DNA of 64,000 nucleotides from Cellvibrio sp. 79 (GTDB lineage Bacteria; Pseudomonadota; Gammaproteobacteria; Pseudomonadales; Cellvibrionaceae). The DNA is taken from positions 407,394 through 471,393 of the forward strand of contig MVDH01000006.1 in NCBI GenBank assembly GCA_003056245.1, written 5' to 3'. Positions 27,398 through 36,587 of the stretch are shown here, piece by piece. The notes under the pieces were generated by a model. The model did no database searches and was not told the origin of the DNA. It saw nothing but the letters and a program-made list of their open reading frames with translations. The position numbers were made by a program, and so were the translations under genes. Within the stretch, counting starts at the first letter, position 1, and each line of letters opens with the position of its first letter.

Positions 27398-29050
27398 TTA
27401 CGGCAAGGTTTTCAGATGATTGCCCACAGGAACCGAGAAGATACGACCGTCTTTTACATCCCAATTGATTGACCAGGTCATCACACCGCGGAAATCACCA
27501 TAAGCCGCGAGTGGAACATTACTACCGCAATTGGTGCGCAATGCCAAACAGCTTACAGCACGATTGATATCCGCAGTGGTTGCCTGACCGGAGCCGGCAG
27601 CGCGTGGGCCTGATGGCAAACCGAGAGCAACTTGATCCGGACGCAAACCTTTAAATTGACCCGCAGTGCCGTTGGCCAATGGGAAACCTTCAATCATCAT
27701 ACGTGCAGATGCAACCATCATATCCACAGTGCCTGCTTGATAAGCTTGCGGTGAGTAAGGAGTTGCCAAACCACCGTTGTTATACAACTGCACGTGTAAT
27801 AAATCGAGTTCATTGCGCAGTTGATCGATCATCGGCAAGTAAGCGCCCCAGATGCCCGAGTAAGCTACATAACCACCTTGCACGTAAGGATGCTCGGGCG
27901 CCATGGAAACATACAAATCCGGATACATCGCATCCAGCTGTTTGATCGCAGAAACCATGTTGGATATAACCGGTGCACCGTGAATTACTCCGGCACCGGA
28001 TTCCAGATCGATATCCACACCATCAAAACCATACTCATTGATGATTGCCGCCGTGCTGTTTACAAAGTTGGCCAGGTTGGTGGAGTTGTTCAATGTCACA
28101 GTACCTTTTTCACCGCCGTAAGAAAGCACGATGTTTTTACCTTGCGCGCGTTTTGCAGCGACATCGTGAATAAATTGCGCTTTGTTCAACGCAGGATCCA
28201 AACGGAATTCCACATTGCCATTGCCGGCGTCATCCACGAAGGCGATGACGATGACATCCCAGGAAGCGTCAACATCTGCAAGACGAAGCACACCACTGCC
28301 GTTATCAAAGTTATGCCAGTAACCAACCAGTGCATGTTTTGGCAACGCAGCTGCATCACCGGGAACACGACCATTACCATTTACGCTTGATGACGAGCGG
28401 CTGCTCACCACTATTGATGAACTGCTGGATGATTTTGAAGTAGTCGCTACTGACGATGAACTTGGAGCAACGCTGCTTGCTGCACCGCACGAACGCACCA
28501 ATTCCCACGCCTGTTGCCAATGCGCACCAGTGCCAGGTGCGTAAGCCCAGCTCGCCGTAGACCCACACCAACCTGCAACGGTGCAGCGATATTCACTACC
28601 CGCATTTTGCGCAAGAGCACCAGCAGAATAATTGGTACCTGCTGCATATTGCGGTGATGCACAGTTACCAGCAACCACTGAAGATGATGAGCTTGATGGA
28701 GCCAACGAACTAAAAGAAGAACTGGAGGATTTTGAACTACTACTGATAACTACCGATGAAACAACAGAACTTTTTGATGACGAAGAAACTGCGCCGTCGC
28801 AAGCGCCCAGCAATGCCCACTCTTGCCACTGGCCCGAATAATTTACCGGGTTGTGACCTTGCGACCACCAGTTAGCTTTATAGGCTTTGTTCTGTTCCTT
28901 TACTTGACTACCACCGCCGTAAGATGCAGTGGCGTTCCATGCAGGAATGCTAGAACAATCAATTGCCATTGCGCTGGTAGATAAGCCGCTCACACACAAC
29001 GCGGCCAGCGCTACTTTTATTTGCTTCATTAAAAGTATTTTTTTCACCAT
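27398..29050 (-). CDS. Secreted GH18 chitinase with two CBM5/12 modules
   Basis: A 550-residue secreted enzyme. The ATG at 29050 follows GAGAGGGGAAATAAA; the signal peptide ends at SAMA. Modules: CBM5/12 (~30-80, PAWNATASYGGGSQV, YKANWWSQGHNP), poly-Ser linker, second CBM5-like chitin-binding module (~128-190, YRCTVAGWCGS), second poly-Ser linker, then GH18 from ~228 to the end. The catalytic motif DGVDIDLE has Glu350 as the acid, with Asp346 and Asp348; SYGG and the terminal MTWSINWD are also GH18 features. It hydrolyses chitin outside the cell, probably as a small bacterial-type GH18 lacking the insertion domain. Confidence 0.92.
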   Translation of the reverse strand: MVKKILLMKQIKVALAALCVSGLSTSAMAIDCSSIPAWNATASYGGGSQVKEQNKAYKANWWSQGHNPVNYSGQWQEWALLGACDGAVSSSSKSSVVSSVVISSSSKSSSSSFSSLAPSSSSSSVVAGNCASPQYAAGTNYSAGALAQNAGSEYRCTVAGWCGSTASWAYAPGTGAHWQQAWELVRSCGAASSVAPSSSSVATTSKSSSSSSIVVSSRSSSSVNGNGRVPGDAAALPKHALVGYWHNFDNGSGVLRLADVDASWDVIVIAFVDDAGNGNVEFRLDPALNKAQFIHDVAAKRAQGKNIVLSYGGEKGTVTLNNSTNLANFVNSTAAIINEYGFDGVDIDLESGAGVIHGAPVISNMVSAIKQLDAMYPDLYVSMAPEHPYVQGGYVAYSGIWGAYLPMIDQLRNELDLLHVQLYNNGGLATPYSPQAYQAGTVDMMVASARMMIEGFPLANGTAGQFKGLRPDQVALGLPSGPRAAGSGQATTADINRAVSCLALRTNCGSNVPLAAYGDFRGVMTWSINWDVKDGRIFSVPVGNHLKTLP

Positions 29051-29554
29051 TTTATTTCCCCTCTCTCTCGTTGTATTTTTTTAGACAAAAGGATGCCGTA
29101 AAGAAATTTAAAAAATTTCTTTTGATTCATCACTTCTATTGAGATTTTTTTTGGGTGTCCCGTGGAGCAGTACTTATCTATTTCTTGCGCTTATTGGTAT
29201 AACAAATAGATTGGGCCGTACTTGGGGAAACACACCTGTCCTGGTCACTCGTTAAGAGCTCCCTCTGGTCAGTTTTCACAGGCATTTCCCAGCCTGATTT
29301 TATTATGGGTAAGTTATTATGGGTATAAAAGTCTTTGTGACAACGTTGCCATATATAACACCGGGTAACGGCTATGGCAATCAACAAATGAAAAAAGCAT
29401 GACGGTTCGATGAACTTTTCTTTTCATTAGAAGAAAAGTTCATCTAGCGAACTAAAAGCAGTTGGGAGATATGCGATTGAGAAATAAAGGGTTACACATA
29501 ACTTGTTACGAGGCTTCACAGTGACAGTCTTCTATCATTTATAAAATGGTCCTC
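29051..29554. other. Intergenic region with a perfect hairpin
   Basis: About 500 bp without a supportable gene; a 69-codon frame at 29178-29387 has random-looking composition. At 29409-29444 GATGAACTTTTCTT pairs perfectly with AAGAAAAGTTCATC around an 8-base loop. It has no T tract, so it may be an operator or an RNA structure. It separates the chitinase gene from the LysR gene. Confidence 0.45.
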
Positions 29555-30469
29555 TCATAAGTTTTTCTGGCTAGCAATTAACTCAATAAGATGCTCAGCC
29601 AGATGATCATATACTGCACGGATGCGCGGGTTAGAGCGTAACTCCAAGGGTGCGGTCAGCCAAACCGGTGAATCCTTAAACCAGTTCTCCGGCAGCACAC
29701 GTACCAATTGCGGATATTGCACTGCTAATAACGTAAAGCCAAAACCTATTCCCATTCCATTTAACATTGCTTGCCAACACACCATTTGATCATCGCTACG
29801 CACCGCAAATGACTCGCGTGTTAATTCAATTCCCAAGGCGCGACAGTGGTTAACAATCGCAGGATTTTTGTCGTAACCAATCCAGTCAAATTCACCCATG
29901 CTGCTTGGCGAGAAGGAAATATTTTTTTGTTCGAGATACGCCTTGCTCGCATAACCGCCTATTTTAATATCGCCCAAATGACGAGCCACCAATGTGTCCT
30001 GGGAAGGCTTGGTCATACGGATTGCGATATCCGCTTCGCGCTCCAGCAAATTATCCAATGCATTATTCGCAACGATTTCCAGTTGGATATCCGGATATTT
30101 CCAACGCAAGCTCGCCAGTATTGGCGGCAATAAAAATGCACTGGTCATTTCACTCGCAGTAATACGCACCGTGCCTTTTAACGATTGGCTTTGCCCCGAA
30201 GCGGCTAACTGTAACGAATGCGCAACCAACTGCATTTGTTTGGCCGGGTAAACCAGTGCCTCGCCTGCCGCCGTGAGCACACTACCGCGCGCGCCGCGCG
30301 TAAATAATGCCGCACCTATCTCCGCCTCCAGTGCCGCAATTTGCCGGCTTAAGGTAGGCTGGGTTGCACCAATCGCCTCGGCTGCACGCGCCAAAGCACC
30401 GTGCTCGACTACCGCCAAAAATGCCTGGATCAGGTTCCAATCAAAATTTAATCGATTTGCGTTATCCAA
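29555..30469 (-). CDS. LysR-type transcription regulator
   Basis: A 304-residue LysR regulator. N-terminal winged HTH (AFLAVVEHGALARAAEAIGATQPTLSRQIAALE, read in pieces; residues ~14-60), then the substrate-binding domain with KGTVRITASEMTSAFLLPP and WLTAPLELRSNPRIRAV. The frame starts at TTG 30469, with AGGAGC about ten bases upstream; no better ATG exists. It is divergent from the membrane protein gene at 30576, 106 bp away, the classic arrangement for regulating that neighbour. Effector unknown. Confidence 0.85.
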   Translation of the reverse strand: MDNANRLNFDWNLIQAFLAVVEHGALARAAEAIGATQPTLSRQIAALEAEIGAALFTRGARGSVLTAAGEALVYPAKQMQLVAHSLQLAASGQSQSLKGTVRITASEMTSAFLLPPILASLRWKYPDIQLEIVANNALDNLLEREADIAIRMTKPSQDTLVARHLGDIKIGGYASKAYLEQKNISFSPSSMGEFDWIGYDKNPAIVNHCRALGIELTRESFAVRSDDQMVCWQAMLNGMGIGFGFTLLAVQYPQLVRVLPENWFKDSPVWLTAPLELRSNPRIRAVYDHLAEHLIELIASQKNL

Positions 30470-30575
30470 TTTTGCATAGCTCCTATACCGATATCGATCT
30501 TGTGGCTAATACCTTCGCCACTGAAAATGGGGCCATCGATTACATCTTCACTGATTAACCAAAAGGACCGCCGTC

Positions 30576-31169
30576 ATGAACACACTGTATCGCTACTTTC
30601 TCGATTCGCCGAAAACCCTGACCTTGTTTGTGCTGACCTTGATGGCCTTTGCATTTAACTATTGGGCATCCAACGCTTTAACGGCAAGTTATATCGAATC
30701 CAGATTCCCGGTTCCTTATTACGTAGCGCAACTATCTTTTAATCCGGAACAATTAAAAGCCTGGTACAGCACATTACAAACACTGGGAACATTTGATGTG
30801 TATGTATTAACGCAACATATAGATTCACTTTTTATTTTATCGACGCTATTGTTACATTGCTTTGCACTGGTACTGATATCGCGCTTGTTCAGCGCCAACA
30901 GTAAAGGCAGAAAAATAATGGTTGTGTGTGCATTAATTTCTGCGATTGCCCCCATCAGCGATCAGCTGGAAAATCTAGTATCATATGTCATGCTCGCCGA
31001 TCCAGAAAATTTTGCAAATGGCCTTGCTTATATTTATTCCAGCTTTGCTGCCACCAAATTTGCATTCTTTGTGTTTGCCTATATTGTTGCGCCGTTGGGT
31101 TTAATCGTAGGTTTGATCAGTTTGTTGACCAATCGTTATAAGCATGAACAACAAATCACAGCGGCATAA
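30576..31169 (+). CDS. Four-helix integral membrane protein
   Basis: A 197-residue inner-membrane protein with hydrophobic segments at about 15-33, 80-105, 112-130 and 158-185. The large loop between the first and second (SFNPEQLKAWYSTLQTLGTF) is probably periplasmic. It starts at ATG 30576 after AAAGGACC. The family is not recognised. Divergent from a LysR regulator that probably controls it, and followed 75 bp later by the DUF2141 gene, perhaps in one transcript. Confidence 0.65.
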   Translation: MNTLYRYFLDSPKTLTLFVLTLMAFAFNYWASNALTASYIESRFPVPYYVAQLSFNPEQLKAWYSTLQTLGTFDVYVLTQHIDSLFILSTLLLHCFALVLISRLFSANSKGRKIMVVCALISAIAPISDQLENLVSYVMLADPENFANGLAYIYSSFAATKFAFFVFAYIVAPLGLIVGLISLLTNRYKHEQQITAA

Positions 31170-31244
31170 GCATGGCCGTTATTTAACAACAAATCGTAAA
31201 AGACATCACCACTATTATTCATCAAGTTTGTATAAGGAACCATT

Positions 31245-31670
31245 ATGAAAAAGTATTTATCATTTATCGCCAGTACTTCATTTTTACTTGCAGCTTTCAG
31301 CCCAAACCTTTCTGCCGCAGAATTAACGGTAGATGTAAGTAACATCCAGCAAGTGCAGGGCAGTCTCTATATTTCACTCTATAAAGATGAGCAGGGATTC
31401 AACGCGAACACCAATTTCGTAAAACGCGAAAAAGTCAACGTCGATAAAAATACATTGCAAATAAAACTGGGCGATCTACCCGCTGGTGATTACGCACTGA
31501 AGACGTATCAGGATGTGAACGATAATGGCAAACTGGATTTTAATGGCATGCTGCCCAGCGAACCTTACGGCTCCAGTAGCAAAAGCAAGGAACTGGCGCC
31601 ACCAGGTTTTACTGATGCGAAATTTACGCTGGATAGCAATCGGACTATTCAGATTCAGTTATTGAAATAA
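31245..31670 (+). CDS. DUF2141 exported protein
   Basis: A 141-residue exported protein. The signal peptide ends at LSAAE. The mature part matches DUF2141: QGSLYISLYKDEQGF, LGDLPAGDYALKTYQDVNDNGKLD and a Pro/Gly-rich GMLPSEPYGSSSK, ending in a beta strand. The family is a periplasmic or surface beta sandwich of unknown role. It follows the membrane protein gene on the same strand. Confidence 0.78.
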   Translation: MKKYLSFIASTSFLLAAFSPNLSAAELTVDVSNIQQVQGSLYISLYKDEQGFNANTNFVKREKVNVDKNTLQIKLGDLPAGDYALKTYQDVNDNGKLDFNGMLPSEPYGSSSKSKELAPPGFTDAKFTLDSNRTIQIQLLK

Positions 31671-31867
31671 TTTAATCTCCCCGGCTCCTCTTGGCTACGC
31701 TCCACGTTTCTAATCTCCCCCTAACCCCCTCTTTTTCAAAGAGGGGGAACATTCAACCCTCCCTTAAACGGGAGCGGGCAGCCAGAGGGTCAGGAGAGAT
31801 TAAAAGGGAGTCGGCTCCCCTCTTTGAAACGGGGCGCGTAGCCAAGAGGGGTTGGGGGGAGATTAAA
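31671..31867. repeat. Complex palindromic intergenic repeat
   Basis: The outer arms are TTTAATCTCCCC and CCTCTTGGCTACGC at 31671-31700, paired with GCGTAGCCAAGAGG and GGAGATTAAA at 31836-31866. Inside are further hairpins, such as CCCCCTCTTT-TTC-AAAGAGGGGG (31725-31747). The whole space between the converging DUF2141 and rlmB genes is filled by it, so it could also act as a terminator for both. Confidence 0.6.
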
Positions 31868-32611
31868 TTATTTAACGCTACGCTGACGTACCGCTTCAAA
31901 TAAACAAATACCCGTAGCAACAGAAACATTCAAACTGCTAACTGTTCCCGCCATTGGAATATTCATCAAATGATCGCACGTATCTTGCGTAAGGCGACGC
32001 AAACCATCACCTTCTGCACCCATTAAAATTCCCACCGGGCCAGTCAGATTGGATTGATAAACGGATTGCTTCGCTTCACCCGCCGCACCGAATAACCAAA
32101 TGCCCTGCTCTTGCAATTTTTTGAGCGTACGCGCGAGGTTGGTGACGGGTACGAAGGGTAAAACTTCTGCTGCACCACAAGCCACTTTGCGTGCGACCGG
32201 TGTTAAGCCGGTGGATTTATCTTTGGGCGCAATAACCGCATGCACACCCGCCGCTTCTGCCGAACGCATACAGGCCCCGAGGTTATGCGGGTCGGTCACG
32301 CCATCCAGAATTAATAGAAACGCGGGCTCACGCAAATTTCCCAGAAATTGGAACAACCAGGTTTCATCGTAAGTTTCACCGAGCGTACAAATTGCGATAA
32401 CGCCCTGATGATTTTCATCATTCACCATATCGTCCAGCTTATTGCGACCGACTTGTTGGCAATGGATGCCGTTAATTTCCGCGGCGTTCACAATTTTTTG
32501 CAAGCGATGGTCGTTGCGCCCCTGGAGCAAATAAATTTCAATCACTCGCTGGGGTGCACTTTTTAGCAATGCCTGCACCGCATGCAAGCCATAAATAATT
32601 TCGCGTTTCAA
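31868..32611 (-). CDS. rlmB: 23S rRNA 2'-O-methyltransferase RlmB
   Basis: A 247-residue SpoU-family methyltransferase that methylates the ribose of G2251 in 23S rRNA using S-adenosylmethionine. TTG 32611 was chosen as the start: AGGAA is six bases upstream and KREIIYGLHAVQALL then aligns with E. coli RlmB. The substrate-binding N-domain (~1-75) is followed by the trefoil-knot SPOUT domain with motifs LILDGVTDPHNLGACMRSAEAAG, GILMGAEGDGLRRL and IPMAGTVSSLNVSVATGICLFEA. It follows rnr on the same strand, as in E. coli, 152 bp apart. Confidence 0.93.
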   Translation of the reverse strand: MKREIIYGLHAVQALLKSAPQRVIEIYLLQGRNDHRLQKIVNAAEINGIHCQQVGRNKLDDMVNDENHQGVIAICTLGETYDETWLFQFLGNLREPAFLLILDGVTDPHNLGACMRSAEAAGVHAVIAPKDKSTGLTPVARKVACGAAEVLPFVPVTNLARTLKKLQEQGIWLFGAAGEAKQSVYQSNLTGPVGILMGAEGDGLRRLTQDTCDHLMNIPMAGTVSSLNVSVATGICLFEAVRQRSVK

Positions 32612-32763
32612 AACACTTTCCTGAAAAAATAAGCTCAACAATAACTAAAAATTATCGCTCGGAGATACGCGTTTCACGCTCGCGCAACTCCCTGTCTTTC
32701 ACTACATAGATTTCCCGCTGCTGGTTCTCATCGAAAACAAAACCTTCGCCTTGCAGCCAGCGG

Positions 32764-35700
32764 TTAATCCTTCTTCTTAGCCTTAGCCACCGGTCTTTTA
32801 GCAGCTGCCGCCGCAGGTTTAGCGACAGTGTTGCCCTTTGTTGCCTTTGGCGTTGGCGATTTAGCTGGCTTTGGCGTTGTTGCGCCTGAAACTTTCGCAT
32901 TCTTACGGCCATGCTCCACCTCACTGGTAGATGTAGATTGCTTTTTCACAGCAGACCCTGCTGCAGTTTTCGCCGTTGGTTTTTTCGCAACTGTATTTTT
33001 TGGAGCTGCACTTTTTGCAGGCTCATTTTTTACTACTGCATTTTTTGTTGTAGTAGTTTTTGTTGCTGACTTTTTATCATCTGTGTTTTTTGCATTGACT
33101 GATTTGCTATCTGCAACCCGTTTTACTTTAATCGTCGATGGCTTATCTGTTACGACGTCCACAACAGCAACTCTTGCTTTAGCCACTGGTTTTGCAACGG
33201 GCGCTTTCACCTTGGCCTGCTTAGCGACAGATTGCTTGGCACTCGCTTTACTGCTGCCCTTTGTGTTTTCAACAAAATCATCCAGCGCGAAATTACCCGC
33301 GGATGACTTGGCATTGGATTTTTTACCTGAGCCTTTTTTGCTAGCCGCTCTAGGGTTGGCAATTGCTTTTTCCGCAAGTGCTTTATCAACCGCTTTACTA
33401 GCACCAACTTTATTGGCAACTGTTTTTCCTGATGGCTTTTTAGTAACCGCTGATTTGGTAATTGCGGGCTTAGCGTTAGCTTGTTTAGTGGATGAAGGTC
33501 TTTTAGCTACTGGTTTTGCCGATGATGACTTAGCCGATTTCCCCGCGAATTTCTCTACCGCTTCAACGACTGACTTTTTCGCCGACGCCGCTAGCTGCTC
33601 AACCGCATTCAATGATTTTTCCAGCAATGAATCAGCACTTTTTTTCGCTTTGGATGCATCGCGCTTAGCAACTTTCGGTTTAACGGCTGATTTGGGGCGG
33701 CGAATCGCATTAGCCGATTCCAATTCAAAATCAATCTTGCGATTATCCAGATCCACGCGCACAACACGCACAACCAACTCATCGCCCAAACCAAATACCT
33801 TACGCGTGCGCTCACCAACCAGACGCTGTTGCGCGGCATCAAAGCGATAATAATCATGCGGTAATGACGTGATATGGATTAAACCCTCGATATACAACTC
33901 ATTTAATTCAACGAACAAACCAAACCCAGTCACGGCACTCACATGACCATCGTAAACTGCACCGACTTGATCGCGCAGGTATTCACACTTCAACCAACTC
34001 ACCACATCACGCGTGGCTTCATCGGCGCGGCGTTCAGTGCGCGAACATTGCTCGCCGAATACCAGCATATCGCTCGGTGAGTATGGGTAAATTTTACGTT
34101 TGGCAATTGGTTTGGCGGTTTCAATACGACGCACATGGGTGGATGGCAATTCGCTACGAATAACCGAGCGAATAGCGCGATGCACTAACAAATCTGGATA
34201 GCGGCGAATCGGCGACGTGAAATGCGTATACGCCTCATAACCCAAACCAAAGTGGCCGTGGTTTTCCACTTGATACATCGCCTGACGCAAACTGCGCAGC
34301 ATTACCGTTTGAATTAAATGGCCATCGCTACGGCCCTGGATCATTTGCAATAATTGTTGGTAGTCACCCGGCGTCGGGCGATCACCACCCGCAAGACCTA
34401 AACCCAACTCGGAAAGATACGCACGCAAGTTGGTAAGCTTCGCTTCGGTCGGACCTTCATGCACGCGGAACAATCCAACCAAATCGTGCTTCTCAATAAA
34501 TTTCGCTGCACACACGTTTGCACACAACATGCATTCTTCAATTAATTTATGTGCGTCATTACGTTTAATGGGAACAATGCGTTCAATTTTGCGCTCTTCA
34601 TTAAATTGAATACGCGTTTCCACCGTTTCAAAATCAATCGCGCCGCGTTCATCACGCGCTGCACGCAAACATTCATACAACTTGTGCAGCAATTCCAGCT
34701 GCGGCACCACCGCTTTATATTCTTTGCGCAACGCCTCACGCACTTCGCCTTCACCGGTTAGGATCTCGCCCACTTTGGTGTACGTCAAACGCGCATGGGA
34801 ATGCATAACGGCTTCATAAAATTGATAACCGGTGATGCGCCCTGCATCGCTGATATTCATCTCACACACCATGCACAAGCGATCCACATCCGGGTTCAGC
34901 GAACACAAACCGTTGGATAATGCTTCCGGCAACATCGGCACCACGTAATCGGGGAAATACACCGAGTTACCGCGCGCACGCGCTTCTACATCCAGCGGCG
35001 ATTCCACTTGCACGTAATGCGATACATCCGCAATCGCCACATACAAACGCCAGCCACCTTTGCGACGCTCACACAACACCGCGTCATCAAAATCGCGCGC
35101 GTCTTCACCGTCGATAGTCACGAACGGCAATTGGCGAACATCCACGCGATGCTGTTTATCTTTTTCTTCAACAGTTGGTGATATCAACGCCGCTTCGGAA
35201 AGCACATCCACCGGCCACACACTGGGAATACCGTGCGCCTGGATCGCCAATTCGATTTCCATCCCCGGCGCCATGTGGTCGCCCAATACCTGGATAACAC
35301 GGCCGGTCGGCAAACGGTTTTTATCCGGTTGCTGGGTAATTTCTGCCACTACGATTTGTCCATGCTTCGCACCACCATAAGCGCCAAACGGAATCATAAT
35401 GTCGTGGGTAATACGCGGGTTTTCGGCGCGCACAAACTGCACACCTTCTTCATTAAAAAAGCGCCCCGCCAATTGCGTGGTGTTACGCACCAGCACCTCA
35501 ATAATCGCACCCTCCTCCTTCCCGCGATACTGCTCACCGGAAAGGCGCACCAGCACCTCATCGCCATCAAATACTTTGCGCATCTGGCGATTGTGAAGGT
35601 AGATATCCTCCTCACCATCGGCCCGCAACACAAACCCGTACCCATCGCGATGCCCTTGCACCCGCCCACGGACCACATCAATCTTGTCCGAGCGCACATA

Positions 35701-35943
35701 GGCATCGCGGCGATTGCTGATCAACTGGCCATCGCGCGCCATCGCAATCAAACGGCGGCGTAAGGCTTCCACCTGATCCTCATCGGTCAGTTTCAGCATC
35801 ACGCACATTTGTTCATGGGTAACTGGCTGGTCGGCGCTATCGAGTAAATCGAGGATATATTCGCGGCTGGGGATGGGGTTTTCGTATTTTTCCGCCTCAC
35901 GGGCGGCAAAGGGGTCACGGCTGGAGTTTTTACGTTTAGTCAA
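32764..35943 (-). CDS. rnr: Ribonuclease R with a very long basic C-terminal tail
   Basis: A 1059-residue 3'-5' exoribonuclease (E. coli RNase R: 813). The start is TTG 35943 with AGGA eight bases upstream. Domains: winged-helix N-terminus (~25-75), cold-shock domains (~80-220), catalytic RNB domain (~255-590) with DARDFDDAV (metal-binding Asp cluster), and an S1 domain (~640-735, YDGHVSAVTGFGLFVELNELYIEG). From ~740 to the end about 320 residues are Lys/Ala/Ser-rich and low complexity, with AKPVAK-like repeats and Lys-rich ends. RNase R degrades structured RNA; the Lys-rich tail of the E. coli protein binds RNA and ribosomes and is far shorter. Precedes rlmB. Confidence 0.93.
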   Translation of the reverse strand: MTKRKNSSRDPFAAREAEKYENPIPSREYILDLLDSADQPVTHEQMCVMLKLTDEDQVEALRRRLIAMARDGQLISNRRDAYVRSDKIDVVRGRVQGHRDGYGFVLRADGEEDIYLHNRQMRKVFDGDEVLVRLSGEQYRGKEEGAIIEVLVRNTTQLAGRFFNEEGVQFVRAENPRITHDIMIPFGAYGGAKHGQIVVAEITQQPDKNRLPTGRVIQVLGDHMAPGMEIELAIQAHGIPSVWPVDVLSEAALISPTVEEKDKQHRVDVRQLPFVTIDGEDARDFDDAVLCERRKGGWRLYVAIADVSHYVQVESPLDVEARARGNSVYFPDYVVPMLPEALSNGLCSLNPDVDRLCMVCEMNISDAGRITGYQFYEAVMHSHARLTYTKVGEILTGEGEVREALRKEYKAVVPQLELLHKLYECLRAARDERGAIDFETVETRIQFNEERKIERIVPIKRNDAHKLIEECMLCANVCAAKFIEKHDLVGLFRVHEGPTEAKLTNLRAYLSELGLGLAGGDRPTPGDYQQLLQMIQGRSDGHLIQTVMLRSLRQAMYQVENHGHFGLGYEAYTHFTSPIRRYPDLLVHRAIRSVIRSELPSTHVRRIETAKPIAKRKIYPYSPSDMLVFGEQCSRTERRADEATRDVVSWLKCEYLRDQVGAVYDGHVSAVTGFGLFVELNELYIEGLIHITSLPHDYYRFDAAQQRLVGERTRKVFGLGDELVVRVVRVDLDNRKIDFELESANAIRRPKSAVKPKVAKRDASKAKKSADSLLEKSLNAVEQLAASAKKSVVEAVEKFAGKSAKSSSAKPVAKRPSSTKQANAKPAITKSAVTKKPSGKTVANKVGASKAVDKALAEKAIANPRAASKKGSGKKSNAKSSAGNFALDDFVENTKGSSKASAKQSVAKQAKVKAPVAKPVAKARVAVVDVVTDKPSTIKVKRVADSKSVNAKNTDDKKSATKTTTTKNAVVKNEPAKSAAPKNTVAKKPTAKTAAGSAVKKQSTSTSEVEHGRKNAKVSGATTPKPAKSPTPKATKGNTVAKPAAAAAKRPVAKAKKKD

Positions 35944-36051
35944 TTGGGTATCCTGTGAGCAAAATTGGTAGTTTTCAAACTATCCCGAGGTATATAGAGG
36001 GATTATAGGGCAGCAATCATGACAAACCTACAAATAAAACCGAAATCCCTG

Positions 36052-36080
36052 TTGACAGTCACAAGGCCGATATTTATAGT
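36052..36080 (+). promoter_or_regulatory. Sigma-70 promoter of tRNA-Leu
   Basis: TTGACA (36052-36057), a 17-bp spacer, and TATAGT (36075-36080), followed after six bases by a GC-rich start GCGCGG that resembles a stringent discriminator. It lies 24 bp upstream of the tRNA. Confidence 0.8.
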
Positions 36081-36104
36081 GCGCGGCCTCAGCTTGCTGA
36101 GTAT

Positions 36105-36189
36105 GCCCAGATGGTGAAATTGGTAGACACGCCAGCTTCAGGTGTTGGTGACGCGAGTCGTGGAGGTTCAAGTCCTCTTCTGGGCACCA
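36105..36189 (+). tRNA. tRNA-Leu (anticodon CAG)
   Basis: An 85-base tRNA with encoded CCA. The acceptor arms GCCCAGA/TCTGGGC pair fully. The anticodon stem CCAGC/GTTGG encloses loop TTCAGGT, giving anticodon CAG (CUG codons). A long variable arm and the T arm GGAGG-TTCAAGT-CCTC are present. It has its own promoter and terminator. An accessory toxin/immunity region begins 100 bp downstream, but no repeated tRNA end was seen in the window. Confidence 0.96.
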
Positions 36190-36197
36190 AAAATATG

Positions 36198-36232
36198 AAA
36201 GCCCCGTTACGGAAGTGACGGGGCTTTTTGTT
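36198..36232 (+). terminator. Rho-independent terminator of tRNA-Leu
   Basis: AAAGCCCCGT and ACGGGGCTTT form a 10-bp stem around TACGGAAGTG-like loop bases, followed by TTGTTTT. Confidence 0.85.
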
Positions 36233-36290
36233 TTAATCAGCTTTATAACTAACCGATGTGTAACGATACTGGCAAGAACGCGGGCCTATT

Positions 36291-36587
36291 TCAAAGATCA
36301 GCAAACGCCTCCCACTCTGATTCATAGCCAGCCCTTCTAAAATAAGCCATCAAGGTATTAATTACTTTTTCCAGTAAAAATTCGCACTCAACCGCATCGC
36401 CTTTGTATTGAAACTCATTTGATTTCTCTACCATCCTCCAAAAGAACTCTGCCACCTGCAATGCTTCTTCTTTGTTAACAATCTCATTTCGTTCAATAAT
36501 CTTTATGGTTTTTTCATCATTCAACAAACCGGCATAGAAAATAACCATTTCTTTTTCTGTGCTTGATTTCCAGTCGATCATTAACAT
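36291..36587 (-). CDS. Immunity-like small protein (family B, copy 1)
   Basis: A 98-residue acidic protein. Its ATG (36587-36585) overlaps the TGA of the upstream gene by one base (TGATG), so the two are translationally coupled. It is paralogous to 58206-58508 and 59515-59820: all have a short N-terminal strand, then (V/L)-x-(F/H)-YA-(G/N)-x-L, a middle (A)-x-x-(V/F)-(S/A)-(E/R)-F-(F/I)-W-(K/R)-M, and a C-terminal aromatic-rich W-(E/D). In the third copy it lies directly behind a probable toxin, which makes an immunity role likely. Family name not recognised. Confidence 0.6.
   Translation of the reverse strand: MLMIDWKSSTEKEMVIFYAGLLNDEKTIKIIERNEIVNKEEALQVAEFFWRMVEKSNEFQYKGDAVECEFLLEKVINTLMAYFRRAGYESEWEAFADL

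Noticed and set aside
27821-28390. 189-codon frame antisense to the chitinase
   Set aside because: Fully inside a well-supported GH18 gene; composition of a shadow frame.
29178-29387. 69-codon minus-strand frame
   Set aside because: No ribosome binding site, mixed random composition, lies in the upstream region of the chitinase gene.
32828-33850. 340-codon plus-strand frame opposite the RNase R tail
   Set aside because: It is the complement of the Lys/Ala-rich repeat region, giving an Ala/Phe/Leu-rich artefact without a start signal.
36105-36189. tRNA-Leu 3' end as an integration (att) site for the downstream island
   Set aside because: No second copy of the tRNA end was found in the window and no integrase is present; cannot be supported here.
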